Source: Rhynchonema sp. JSB1_4
Taxonomy: Eukaryota > Nematoda > Chromadorea > Monhysterida > Xyalidae
Reading direction: 5' to 3'
DNA length: 64,000 nucleotides
Assembly (NCBI GenBank): GCA_030248065.1
Contig: JASAMV010003354.1
Span: 35,908 to 99,907 of the forward strand
Below the pieces are notes generated by a model. It had not been told where the DNA came from, did no database searches, and saw only the letters and a list, made by a program, of their open reading frames with translations. Of this stretch, positions 13,601-22,070 are shown one piece after another. The position numbers and the translations under genes are program-made. Each line of letters opens with the position of its first letter. The first letter of the stretch is position 1.

Positions 13601-16420
13601 TAAATGCAGCAGCAGGTGCGTGGAAGGTCACAACACACGAATACAGCCGTTTAGACATGGTTAGACATGGTATTTTATATCACATTAAGATAAATTTTCG
13701 AAACCTTCTGCAGGCCATGCGTGAACAAAAGCGCTGTGTAACAGCTCAGTGGCTCAACGATTGTTTGGCACAAAAACGTATGATCCCACCGTGGAAAGTG
13801 GCACATTTACCGTGGTCGTACAAAGAAAACGCTGAACCGGCGAAAGGAAAGGTGGATTGGAACGCTTTTATCCCAGCTGTCAGATTTACAGTTAATGGGG
13901 TTCACACCAAAATCTCCGTAAACTTGTTGCGAATTGCGATATGATTGTTGCTTTATGCAATGTTAAACCGATTGCAATTCTACTTTGTAGCTGTTCGCGT
14001 TGAGTGGCAGCTTTGACTCGAGTGAACGCGAATGTCTGAAACAGATGATACATTCGGTCGGCGGGCGCGTTTCGTCGTACCTCACCAAAAGTCATAATTT
14101 CCTTGTCGCCAGATCGTTAGTCCATTTCTTATTCCAATTTCTTGACGTTATTTTCACATAAAATGATGACAAAATACTGCATCATTTCAGTCTGAATGAT
14201 GGAGTGAAATTTCAACGCGCTGTCGAGTGGCATGTGCCCATAGTAAATGTACGATGGCTGACTGAACTGTGCGTTGGGTACGCAAGCGTGCTGAGTAATG
14301 TCGAAAATGATTTGTACAGGTTCGTGTTGGGTTGAGGAAAAGGCATGTGGACCGGCTTTCCTTCCATAAATGTGATGCCAAACCTTGCAGGCGATTCGTG
14401 CCTCCACAACCGGGACAGTCGATACTGGCGATCGATCCCGCCAATTTCGAAAGCATTCCCGGCGCCTGCAGTTTGTTGATTGGTTGGTGAGACAGAGCGA
14501 CACGACAGAGTGCAGTTTGACAACGAGGCGGTCATTGGCCCATTTGATGTTTCAGCAGCTTGGCGTCAGCCAATCAGCGTGTCGCAGGAAGTTTGGCAAC
14601 AAGCCAGCGACAGGAAGGAATTGATGTTGAGAGAGGACGATCGATTGAATCCGCACAAAGCAATGTTGGTGTATTTTTGACTCGTGCACCTTGGGTTCGT
14701 TATTTGGCAATTCGGCAGACAAAAATCATTCAAATTCACTTATTGAACCATATTTACGTTTGTCGAAATTAGTGCATCAACTCAATTCGGTGTTGGAGAT
14801 ACTCTGGAGGGGGGTATCTACTATACCGGGCTCAGGAAGGGAATACCTACTGTAGTAGAGCCCGTGGCCCGGGGGCGGGTTTGGTACCTCAGGGGGCGTT
14901 AGGTTACGCGCAAATTTTGAGCATTTTGATGTGAAAACCGCCGATTTTAAACTAATTTTGGCAATTTGGTCAAAAAGTTGGCACTTTTAGAGCAGAATCG
15001 GGGATACCTACTGTACCAGGCGAGGAGGACACCAGCTGGGTACCCCCAGCTCCAACACTGAGCATCGCAAAAGTACGGTCCACCCGAAACTGCATTTGAC
15101 CAATCGCAGGCATAGTGCTTGCCTTCATTGTCGTTAGGTCACATGGTCCAGGGACAGACTACAGGATTACACCTAAAAACCGTAGCATGACCACACAGTC
15201 ACGCCACCATCGTCACATTGATCTGTGTTTCAGCAAGACGCCACCTCCGACCGAATCCGAAGTGGAAGAGAAGGTGCAGAAATTGATGAACAACAAAAAA
15301 GAGAAGGACTCGTTGACGACTTGTGTGATGATCAGTGGATTCAATGAGACCGAGACAAAGAAAATGATGAGTGTTAGTAAGGCTGGTGGATTTCGTCAAG
15401 CGTTGCTGAAGTTACAACCGATATCATTCTGTGGGCAGGCTCTGCTCACAAAAGACAAAAAGATGAAAGGCTGGGTCTGGCCGGTACGTAAACCTCCGGT
15501 CCCCACGTTTGATGTGAGATCGGTTTTTGCAGCAATTACGCGCGTTGGGATGCCGCGCCGTCGACCAAGTGACCGACTGTACGTATCTGATACTGAAAGA
15601 TCTGAAACGCACTCATCAACTGCTGGAAGCGTTGGCGTTAGGCAAAATGATTGTCAGCCAAAATTGGCTGGCCGCCAGCTACAAGAAGAACATGGTGCAA
15701 GGTATAACTGCAGTGATCATGCGAATACTTTCTGCGGTGTCGCTGTTATTTTTTCCATGTAACTGTGCTTACTTTGCAGATGCACTGCCGTATTGTATGC
15801 AAGACGAGAGCGCCGAAACGTTCTTCAACTATAATCTGCGACAAAGCGTTTGTGCTGCGCGCAAAAAGTGCTTGTTTGAGGTTAATAGCGTCAAAATGTT
15901 TAGAATCATCTACTCGATTCATGGACAAACAATAATTTGTGCACATATTTCAGAACATGACATTCTATCTGACACCATCAGTGCCGCCTAGCAGAGAGAT
16001 ACTGTCGGATTTGATTTCGAAGGCGGGCGGCCGAGTGGTCACCAGTCGACCAAGTGGCAAAGCAATTGCCAAATATTTGGAGGTATGTTTGCAATCGCAA
16101 TGGTTGACGTCTGTTGTTATTTTTGTAGTGAAGCACCAAAAAATAACATTGCAGGACGACGAAAGCGGTTTCATTGTTATCTCGTGTGAAACAGACCTGG
16201 CGCTCTGCCATGCCTTGATCGAATGCGGTGTTGGTATGTCAACAAGAATAAACAACATAAACGAATTTTGGTTTATTGTAAATGTTTTAGCTCTCTGTAT
16301 TTTTCAGTTCCGCACTCAGCCGAATTCGTACTGACTGGTTTGTTGAGACAAACAATTGACGTCGACGCATACAGACTGCCTGATCCATCAAGAGAAACTC
16401 AGTCGTTTGCTGAACAATAG
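1682..16420 (+). CDS. PAXIP1: PAXIP1/PTIP-like BRCT protein (3' part of gene, 27 exons)
   Basis: PTIP is a nuclear scaffold of the MLL3/4 methyltransferase complexes and of the DNA-damage response. Exons: 1682-1763, 4584-4888, 5109-5187, 5588-5680, 5803-5958, 6026-6142, 6258-6536, 6926-7042, 7114-7196, 7262-7357, 7436-7584, 8006-8048, 8173-8254, 8319-8438, 8542-8679, 8745-8935, 13714-13917, 13991-14115, 14191-14319, 14391-14474, 14509-14670, 15234-15372, 15533-15701, 15780-15880, 15954-16082, 16155-16233, 16308-16420. Phases close over all 3564 nt (1187 residues). Exons 1-15 are Gln/Pro-rich. Exons 16-27 give four BRCT domains, starting near PGDLCLVGCIFYIV, ALSGSFDSSERECL, CVMISGFNETETKK and MTFYLTPSVPPSRE, and end with SAEFVLTGLLRQTID, close to the vertebrate C-terminus. 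The usual N-terminal BRCT pair must lie upstream. The 6536/6926 junction and the 34-nt intron at 14475 are my least certain choices. Confidence 0.9.
1775..2605. mobile_element. MITE interrupted by a second MITE, 8-bp TSD
   Basis: Ends CACTGTAGTGGCTGG and CCTGCCACCACACTG, with exact flanks TTGGGGAC (1767-1774, 2606-2613). It lies in PAXIP1, 11 nt downstream of the donor at 1764. A family A copy (2067-2525) splits it. It carries the GCGCGCTCCGCGCGC core near 1910. Confidence 0.8.
2067..2525. mobile_element. MITE family A, copy 2, nested
   Basis: Starts TAGGGTTAGAG, ends CTCTAACCCTA, exact duplication ATCTTGAG (2059-2066, 2526-2533). Same orientation and layout as copy 1. It sits inside the element at 1775-2605 and is therefore younger. 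Confidence 0.87.
2606..4000. repeat. Mosaic of degraded elements in PAXIP1 intron
   Basis: From 2769 (CATTGCTGTGGCTACTTCTG) the sequence resembles the element at 28732. From about 2840 it resembles the element at 30990 (GGGGCGGCAGCCTACCTG). At 3117-3464 it is an inverted relative of the elements at 22302 and 51304, ending CAGCCACAGCACTG with near-duplicate flanks TGCTGGAC/TCCTGGAC. Another GCGCGAAGCGC core lies near 3619. No gene seen. Confidence 0.6.
4001..4433. mobile_element. MITE family A, copy 3 (inverted), 8-bp TSD
   Basis: Opposite orientation to copies 1 and 2. Exact duplication GTCGTTAG (3993-4000, 4434-4441). The middle is nearly the same as in copy 1. Lies in PAXIP1 intron 1-2. 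Confidence 0.87.
5209..5543. mobile_element. MITE family A, copy 4 (inverted, degraded)
   Basis: Begins TAGTGTTAGAGG and ends CTCTAACCCTA. Flanks CGTGGAGC and CTTGGAGC match at seven of eight bases. Shorter, with fewer 7-mer units than the other copies. Lies 21 nt after the PAXIP1 donor at 5188. Confidence 0.8.
6550..6857. mobile_element. MITE in PAXIP1 intron, 8-bp TSD
   Basis: Ends CAGTGATGTGGTTG and CAACTACATCACTG (inverted, slightly diverged). Exact duplication CTCATACG (6542-6549, 6858-6865). In my model the element starts 13 nt after the donor at 6537 and makes up most of the intron 6537-6925. Confidence 0.85.
7585..8005 (+). other. PAXIP1 intron of 421 nt, nothing further seen
   Basis: Longer than the neighbouring introns of the Gln-rich part. 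No repeat ends or open frame worth calling. Confidence 0.5.
8980..9140. mobile_element. Short TTCCGG-rich inverted-repeat element
   Basis: The sequence runs from about TTAGGTTGCATCCG to GGATTTAACCTAAG, with repeated TTTCCGG/CCGGAAA in both orientations. It forms an imperfect hairpin about 45 nt after the PAXIP1 donor at 8936. Exact edges and target duplication are unclear. Confidence 0.55.
9501..10464 (-). CDS. Nested C2H2 zinc-finger protein, PRDM8/ZNF488-type finger
   Basis: Two exons on the minus strand, 10464-10299 and 10060-9501 (241 residues), lie wholly inside the PAXIP1 intron 8936-13713. The intron begins gtgcgt, ends ttcatttcag, and phase 1 is kept. The start is the ATG giving MTEQAPKRVKLWQPFL. 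The middle is low complexity (Ser/Thr, a run of eight prolines, Ala-rich). Near the C-terminus is one finger, CADCGAVFRLTSDLVNHMRT plus HH, with C-x2-C and H-x4-H spacing. The FRLTSDLV..HMRTHH signature resembles the finger of vertebrate ZNF488/PRDM8, which are transcriptional repressors. There is no SET/PR domain and no second finger in the model. A DNA-binding regulator is inferred from the finger only; orthology is not established. Confidence 0.7.
10465..12714. other. PAXIP1 intron upstream of the nested gene
   Basis: 2.25 kb that should include the promoter of the nested zinc-finger gene. I see no repeat ends and no convincing exon. The longest open stretch (12225-12590, +) lacks splice-site or domain support. 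Confidence 0.45.
12715..13135. mobile_element. Truncated copy of the TATACTGGCAGG element
   Basis: Starts TATACTGGCAGGCGGAAAAA and shares the middle segment (from GTGAAAAATTGGCTCGAGCA to the TTTTGCACTGAAATTGT stretch) with the element at 54347. The right end is replaced by A/C homopolymers, so no target duplication can be assigned. Confidence 0.65.
14788..15060. mobile_element. MITE in PAXIP1 intron 14671-15233
   Basis: Ends CGGTGTTGGAGATAC and GTACCCCCAGCTCCAACACTG are inverted over about a dozen bases. No clear target duplication. The interior has repeated TACCTACTGTA-type units. Confidence 0.6.
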
Positions 16421-17022
16421 ATTCACTCGCACCCACACACAGTTTGATGTTCAAATTCTCCATGTCTTTCTTCTTTCTTTATCTGTTGTTATTTTCATGT
16501 TCTGAATTCCTAACGTTCAAAACTTCCCATGTTTTATCATATATTGATCAGTGTTGTTGTCGTGTGTGTGGTGCTTTTTCCATCTAATTGCATTCTCATA
16601 GTTTTCTTGATTTGAGTTGAAGTGATGGACATGAAACCAAGCCGCATTTACAAGTACTTATCCACTTCATTGCCGCACCGCAATTCGTCTCGTTTCGATG
16701 TTATTCGTCACTCATTCGTAATTTATTCCAATGTTTCTGCACTCAGTATCATTTTTGTGTTGTCAACACTTTTGTTGTCTAGTCTTGCTTAGTTAAGTTG
16801 TTTCTCTCTGTCAACTTTGTGCATCAACACACCATCATCTTTGTACAGTCTTTGCGCATAAACTGCTAAATCTTCAAATCGAACTACATTTCGACGTGAT
16901 GATTTGTGAAACGCTGTGTTCGTCAGCTGGCTATGCAGTGCTGCCATACAATGGATACGTTGTTTGTGACAAAATACAGTAAATGCAAGAACAAAGCACA
17001 GACACGGGCGATTCTGAGCCGC
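16421..17022 (+). other. PAXIP1 3' end and intergenic interval
   Basis: 602 nt of T-rich sequence. The first part should be the PAXIP1 3' UTR; no clean AATAAA just after the stop. The second part precedes the MOZART1-like start. No repeat edges seen. Confidence 0.4.
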
Positions 17023-17376
17023 ATGCCGCATTCAACGCAGCAGTCTGGCCATTCAGCAACACAACAAAGTGGGATCGATCATTCAACAAAAGGTGGGCAT
17101 TGATAGTTCTGATGTGATCGAAAGTGGCTGGGAAGCGCTGCAATTTTTTGCTGATAAAGCTCACCGGCCTTGATGCCGGTTTGAACTGTGAATGGATTTT
17201 CAGACGAAGAACCGTCCGATTCTGTCCTGTCCGAGCTTGGTCTCACTCGAGATGCCTACGTCGCGATTGCGCAACTGCTTGATGCTGGTATTTCAGCCGA
17301 TCGACTAGCTGCCTGTGTGCACACCCTACAACAAGTGAAAATACAGCGTGATCAAGAGAGACCATCGCAACAATAG
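17023..17376 (+). CDS. MZT1: MOZART1-like gamma-tubulin complex protein
   Basis: Exons 17023-17092 and 17204-17376 encode 80 residues (human MZT1 has 82). The intron is gtgggc...ttttcag, phase 1. The second exon reads SVLSELGLTRDAYVAIAQLL followed by DAGISADRLAACVHTLQQ. This matches the MOZART1 pattern of a helix, G-(L/I), a second helix, G-I-x-x-(D/E)-x-L and a third helix. MOZART1 recruits gamma-tubulin ring complexes to microtubule-organising centres. The first 20 residues (Ser/Gln/His-rich) do not resemble the family, so the first exon or the start may be wrong. An overlapping ATG at 16983 opens another frame that does not join the conserved exon. The stop is 21 nt from the APC11 start. 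Confidence 0.55.
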
Positions 17377-17397
17377 AAACTGGAACATCAATCAAAA
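17377..17397 (+). promoter_or_regulatory. 21-nt gap between MZT1-like stop and APC11 start
   Basis: The gap is 21 nt. The upstream stop is TAG, so an AG lies exactly at the cistron boundary, as in the BRK1-NDUFA6 pair. No other AG follows in the gap. An operon with trans-splicing, or a dicistronic mRNA, would explain this; neither is shown. Confidence 0.4.
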
Positions 17398-18487
17398 ATG
17401 TCCGACAACATTAGCCCGAATAACAATCGCAATATTGTGTTAAGTTCAGCGCTGTCTACTCCCGTCAACACAAGAACATTCACGGTGAGTCTGTTTTCGG
17501 TTTGTATTCTACCGTATTGCTGTACTGCTTACTGTAGATTCAGTGCCCAATGCGTGAAGAGCGCATGAATAAACGTACAGTAATGTCTGAGCCGGGCTGC
17601 TGCATTATCGACTGACGTGTTGTGCGCACTCAACTGGATGGGCGACGTTTCTCTGCGCAGCTTCTCTCGGTCCAGATAGTGAGCTAAACGCTACAGTTTA
17701 GGTTGAAGAAACTACCTAAACTCGATTACTAAGTCGGCATCAAACCTCGACTTCTACACTTTTGTGGATGCCGACAGCCCCAAAATTGCCTGTCCGTTTG
17801 CTTCATGTACCCATTTGCAGCGCACGACGGCCGAGTGCACGAGTAGTAGCCAATCAATGCTCACCGACGCACAGCAGCCATCAACCAGTGGTGGTAACAG
17901 TAACAGCACAAAATTTGTGTCCAAAACACCGCTGACGGTCAACATTCTGAGTTGGAACGCAGTGGCCACTTGGAAATGGGTCGCTAACGATGACAGTTGT
18001 GGCATTTGCAGAATGGCGTTTGACGCCTGTTGTGGGTGAGTGCGGCATGGTACCGTAACCCCGGCACTGTAAGCCGTTCTCTGGGCTATTATCAAACGGT
18101 GGTCGCATGATCTATCCTCTCATTCATGGGCACCTAGTTTTTATACTTTGTTGGCTGACTTAGCACGACTCACGTAACTTGGTCGTAACTAGTGGGCTAG
18201 TCGGCTAGTGGCTTCTGAATCTCGAAATATCCTCAACAAGAAAGTCATACGGGATATGCAAGGCAAGACGGATCCTCTAAGTCTGATTCCCTTGTTCAAT
18301 CAGGGCGTGCAACATGCCGGGCGACGACTGTCCCCTTGTGTGGGGCAAGTGCACGCACGTGTTCCATCTGCATTGCATTGATAAATGGTGCCAAACACAG
18401 TCACAACGACCGCACTGTCCCATGTGCAGGCAGGAGTGGAAGGAAGCAGTCAAGAATGTCGTTGCAAAACGCAGCGAAACCGCTTGA
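17398..18487 (+). CDS. ANAPC11: Anaphase-promoting complex subunit 11, RING-H2 (long N-terminus)
   Basis: APC11 is the catalytic RING subunit of the APC/C ubiquitin ligase; with its E2 it ubiquitinates securin and mitotic cyclins. Exons 17398-17484, 17821-18035 and 18304-18487 give 161 residues with consistent phases. The last ~85 residues are unmistakable: ILSWNAVATWKWVANDD, SCGICRMAFDACC, PGDDCPLVWGKCTHVFHLHC and PHCPMCRQEWK, with the zinc-binding Cys/His series intact. Family members are usually about 84 residues and begin near the first Trp motif. Here about 75 Ser/Thr/Asn-rich residues precede it, spread over exon 1 and half of exon 2. The start is the ATG 21 nt after the MOZART1-like stop. 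An internal Met at 17857 in exon 2 could instead start a shorter form. Confidence 0.9.
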
Positions 18488-18895
18488 TGTACACGGCATT
18501 AGCCAGTATTGCGCATTCGGCCATCCATTTGTGCATTTGTGATCTGGTACTTTTGTGTGGCAACGGGTTTTGTTGTTGTGTATTATGGTCATGAATCTTG
18601 TATGTGTTTTACTGTTTCATAAAAAAATCAGAACTTCAATAATGCTCCTGTTTTTCTATTATATCTTCTATTCCTTGGTCTCCGCACCCATAACAGTCTT
18701 GACCCGACTAATATCTGCACCTATCCATTTCCCCAGTTTTTTTTCAAAATGGACCAGTGGCCCATTGGTGGCTCATTCAGAAGTTTTTAGTGGCCAAATG
18801 AACCACCATTAGTAGCAAAAAACCTGCATTTCCCAAACCTAACTCCTTGTCCCAGTCGCACCTAATCAATCGCACAGGTCCCTGTCTACGTCCGC
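18488..18895 (+). other. Interval between APC11 and the next gene
   Basis: 408 nt. The T-rich part (18540-18680) probably holds the APC11 3' UTR (AATAATGCTC near 18640). Nothing else recognised. Confidence 0.35.
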
Positions 18896-20463
18896 ATGGG
18901 TTGTACGTGCAGCAAGACGATAAAGATGTTTGAATGGAGACTACAGTCCGATAAAATAAACAGACGTGCTTATCAGAAATTGTTGGATCAAAGACGATTG
19001 GAGATGTTGGAGTTGATGGATGATGATTATGAAGGTTTGAGACTTGCGTTTTGGACATTGGATAAATTTCATGCACGCGTTCAGGGTGTCCAAATGGACT
19101 TTCATTTAGTATATTGAGAGGTTTACTAGTACATACCGCTAGAATTGATCGGCGTGTCAGTTGTCATCAGACACTGAATACCTAAGTGAACTTTACAGCG
19201 TGGTCGCTGGACGTTATTACCGAATGGACAGAATTGACAAAAGAACGTGCTGATGTGCTGCAAGAGTTATTTACCGAGGTTTGATAGGTTTCTGACAGAA
19301 AACATTGTCACTCTCAGTCTGAGCCCGGTAGTGACGCGCAGGACGCCCGTGCCGAAATCGACCATGCTCTGCTACAAGTGCACTACTGGTTGGCCACCGT
19401 TGTGCCTGATCACGTGACCGCGTCCGTTCTAGACCATGACTTTTACTTGATGTTGGCACGATGTTGTATGGATGTACAGGTACTGGTAAAGTTGGCAGCG
19501 AGCCTGCTTCATGTGCACCAAGCATAATGTTCATTGCAGGACTACCTGTTGACACGTGACGTGCCACTGCAGGCCAAAGAGCAGTCGACATTGCGGCATG
19601 ACTCAGCAGCCACTCATGAATGCTCGATGTCACCCGTTAATCTCAGGGATACCACACATATTGATGGTTGGTTGAAATGTATTATGTTAGTCTTGTGTGC
19701 CCTGTTTTTAGGACAATTTCGTCCGAAAACTCCATCTTGCAGAACACCAGCCGGCGTCACGTAGTCCACCAACAGGCTCGTCAGACAAGAACAGTGGTTC
19801 AGACCAAGAGGGGCAGATCAAATTGCACTTGGATAATCAGGTCGGGGTCTCATTTGATGAATTTGCATTTTACGTAGCACCTGTCGCTCAGTCACTTCCT
19901 ACTGCCCTCATCAACTTGTGCAGGGCAAGGACACCTTTGCTGCCCTGTTGCGTCAACGAGTCGTGTCGACGGACGACATGAGCTTTGTCACTGCCGACAC
20001 AGACAGACGATCGGTGCTCTCGGCTGACACTAATGATTCAGCATTCGCTGCTGTGAGTGTTGACAATTAATTGGCTTTTTTGAACGTGTTTCGACACAGT
20101 GTTGCTCATGCCAACAGCTGGCCGGCACTAAATTCGCGTCGCTCGGTAGTCAGGCCAGGCCTTCTGGTGCCAACCATAGGCCTAAGCTGGGTTGATTGAG
20201 AACCAGTGCCAAACTAAAGCACCGCCCGGCACGAGCTGGGATAGTGCCAGGCCCTGCCAACTATCGTTTGACACTTGGATCTGGTGCATCCAATAAATTC
20301 CCCCGATTCATAGAGATGGCATATTTTGCAGGCCCAGAAGCAGATCGGCGGCCAGTTCTTTCCGTTTGCGTTCTCACGTGATTTCCTCAACGCACAACGA
20401 TTGTCACACAAAGAATCGGGTATGAAAAGCACTGGCAATGAACTGGATGAAACCTTGGACTGA
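18896..20463 (+). CDS. Unrecognised protein with N-myristoylation/palmitoylation-type start
   Basis: I do not recognise this family. Exons: 18896-19085, 19199-19278, 19318-19479, 19540-19635 (or to 19666), 19712-19840 (or from 19743), 19924-20052, 20118-20190, then a last exon from about 20332 to 20463; about 330 residues. Phases agree up to exon 7. The junction from exon 7 (phase 1) to the last exon (needs phase 0) is unresolved, so a small exon may be missing. The N-terminus MGCTCSK has Gly2, Cys3, Ser6 and Lys7, as expected for N-myristoylation plus palmitoylation. Charged, probably helical segments follow (for example NRRAYQKLLDQRRLEMLELM and WSLDVITEWTELTKERADVL), then a Ser/Asp-rich part, and an end containing QIGGQFFPFAFSRDFLNAQR. 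A membrane-attached helical protein is inference. An AG at 18877 upstream could mark a further 5' exon. Confidence 0.6.
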
Positions 20464-22070
20464 TGGTTGGATATCGAAGTTGTTGTGCTTATTAAAATAT
20501 TTTGGCACCAGCTTGCAATGGGCTGTTCGTTAAAATCTTATATTCGGCACGCTTTACACTTAACACTTTCGTTTGTTTCGCTTTAGGTGTTTGTTTGAAA
20601 TTATTATCAAGCTTTTACGTGCGTCAGTTGTTCACATGCGGTTGGGTTGTGTCAGGGCTTGATGTTTTTCTCAGGTTAGATTATTTGTGTTTTTATTCAG
20701 GAATAATTGTAGTAATAATAATTATTGTAATAACGTGATAATAACAGAAGCAACAGGAAAGTGTGTAGCAAGCGATAACAACAACGACAAGCATGATATC
20801 GCACAATGCCTTGTTAGAATTAGAAGACCAAATTCTTAATTTATGTTTTGGATTATGAACCAGCATGACAATCGTTCAATGTATGATCAGTTTTTTAGAT
20901 TTAACAGAAGGAATGTCGCAATAAAAAGCGTTTCACCGTAATCATTTTGTGTGTTAGTGTTTCGAAAGATCACAATAAGGACACACATACGCAGGACTTG
21001 GATGTTGTTAATTTAGGCGTGGAAATAACAATTGTTAAAATGAGCGATTTTCATCACAAATAGCAGACCAAATCCAAACACAGAACCAGAAAATGTCTCG
21101 AAAACTGATCAAAACAATCTTAGTTTGGTTCCTGTAATCAATTCCTACCGGTTTCCAATTCTGCCTATCCAGAATATTATGGACAGCTAGCAATATGAAT
21201 GTAAACAACTTTCGTTTTGAATATTTAGATGAGGAAACGGTCAAAGAATATGCCACAGTAACGCACGATTATAGCGAAAGGAAAACATTGGCATCTCCTA
21301 CCTAAAAATTATTTCGTACAAAATTGCCGCACAGTTAATTTCTGAACTCGCTGCCGTGTATGCGCCCTACACATAAAGTCAAGGTCTAAACCCGAACGCT
21401 AACCACAGGCAATTCCAAGACAATGCGCACAGCTGCCTGGCTGGCAGGCTGCATGTGTGCCTGTTGCATGAATGTTTCAAAAGTGGATTTTCAGGTCTGG
21501 AACTTGACATTAACTGTGGGGCACATTTCATTGCGCGGCAGCTAATTTAGAATATTACTATACCATACGTACAAGTCATTGCCAAAAACGCAACACTCAT
21601 AATATTTTTGAAGCGTTTTGGTGGATTCTCAAACGCAGCTGAATATTCAAAAGAACAACCGATAGTACAAAAGAAGACAACGCCGTAATGTTTTGTCAGA
21701 AGTGCCTTTTCACGGAAAATCCTCGAATTTCGCTCACATGACGACAAGACGAGTCTGTTTGCTTTAGGGCTTGGAAAGTAAAGCAACAACCATAACAAAC
21801 AACCTCGCCACAACAGCACATGGACGTTTTACAAACCAATTGTGATTCGAATGCAGGTTTGTTTGCAAAATTAGGTAGATACATACAAATCGAAAAAGTC
21901 AACTCAACATAATGGTAACAAGCCATCACCACAAAAAAGGTGAAAATGCTCAGTTGCCAGGAAGGTGTTATTGTTATATTATTTTCACAAGGCATCACAC
22001 TTAAAAAACCTGACAACTGAACAAGCCCAACTAATCTTGAAACATTACATGATCTAGTGCGGGTGTGCGT
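20464..22070. other. AT-rich convergent intergenic region
   Basis: 1.6 kb between the converging unassigned gene (+) and GDI (-). AT-rich, no repeat edges, no supported frame. Both 3' UTRs should lie here; AATAAA occurs at about 20931. Confidence 0.45.

Noticed and set aside
15373..15532. Continuing the PAXIP1 exon to 15483, as the open frame allows
   Set aside because: Splicing at 15372 joins the BRCT halves with family spacing (GFNETETKKMMS to QLRALG); the longer exon adds 37 residues with no counterpart.
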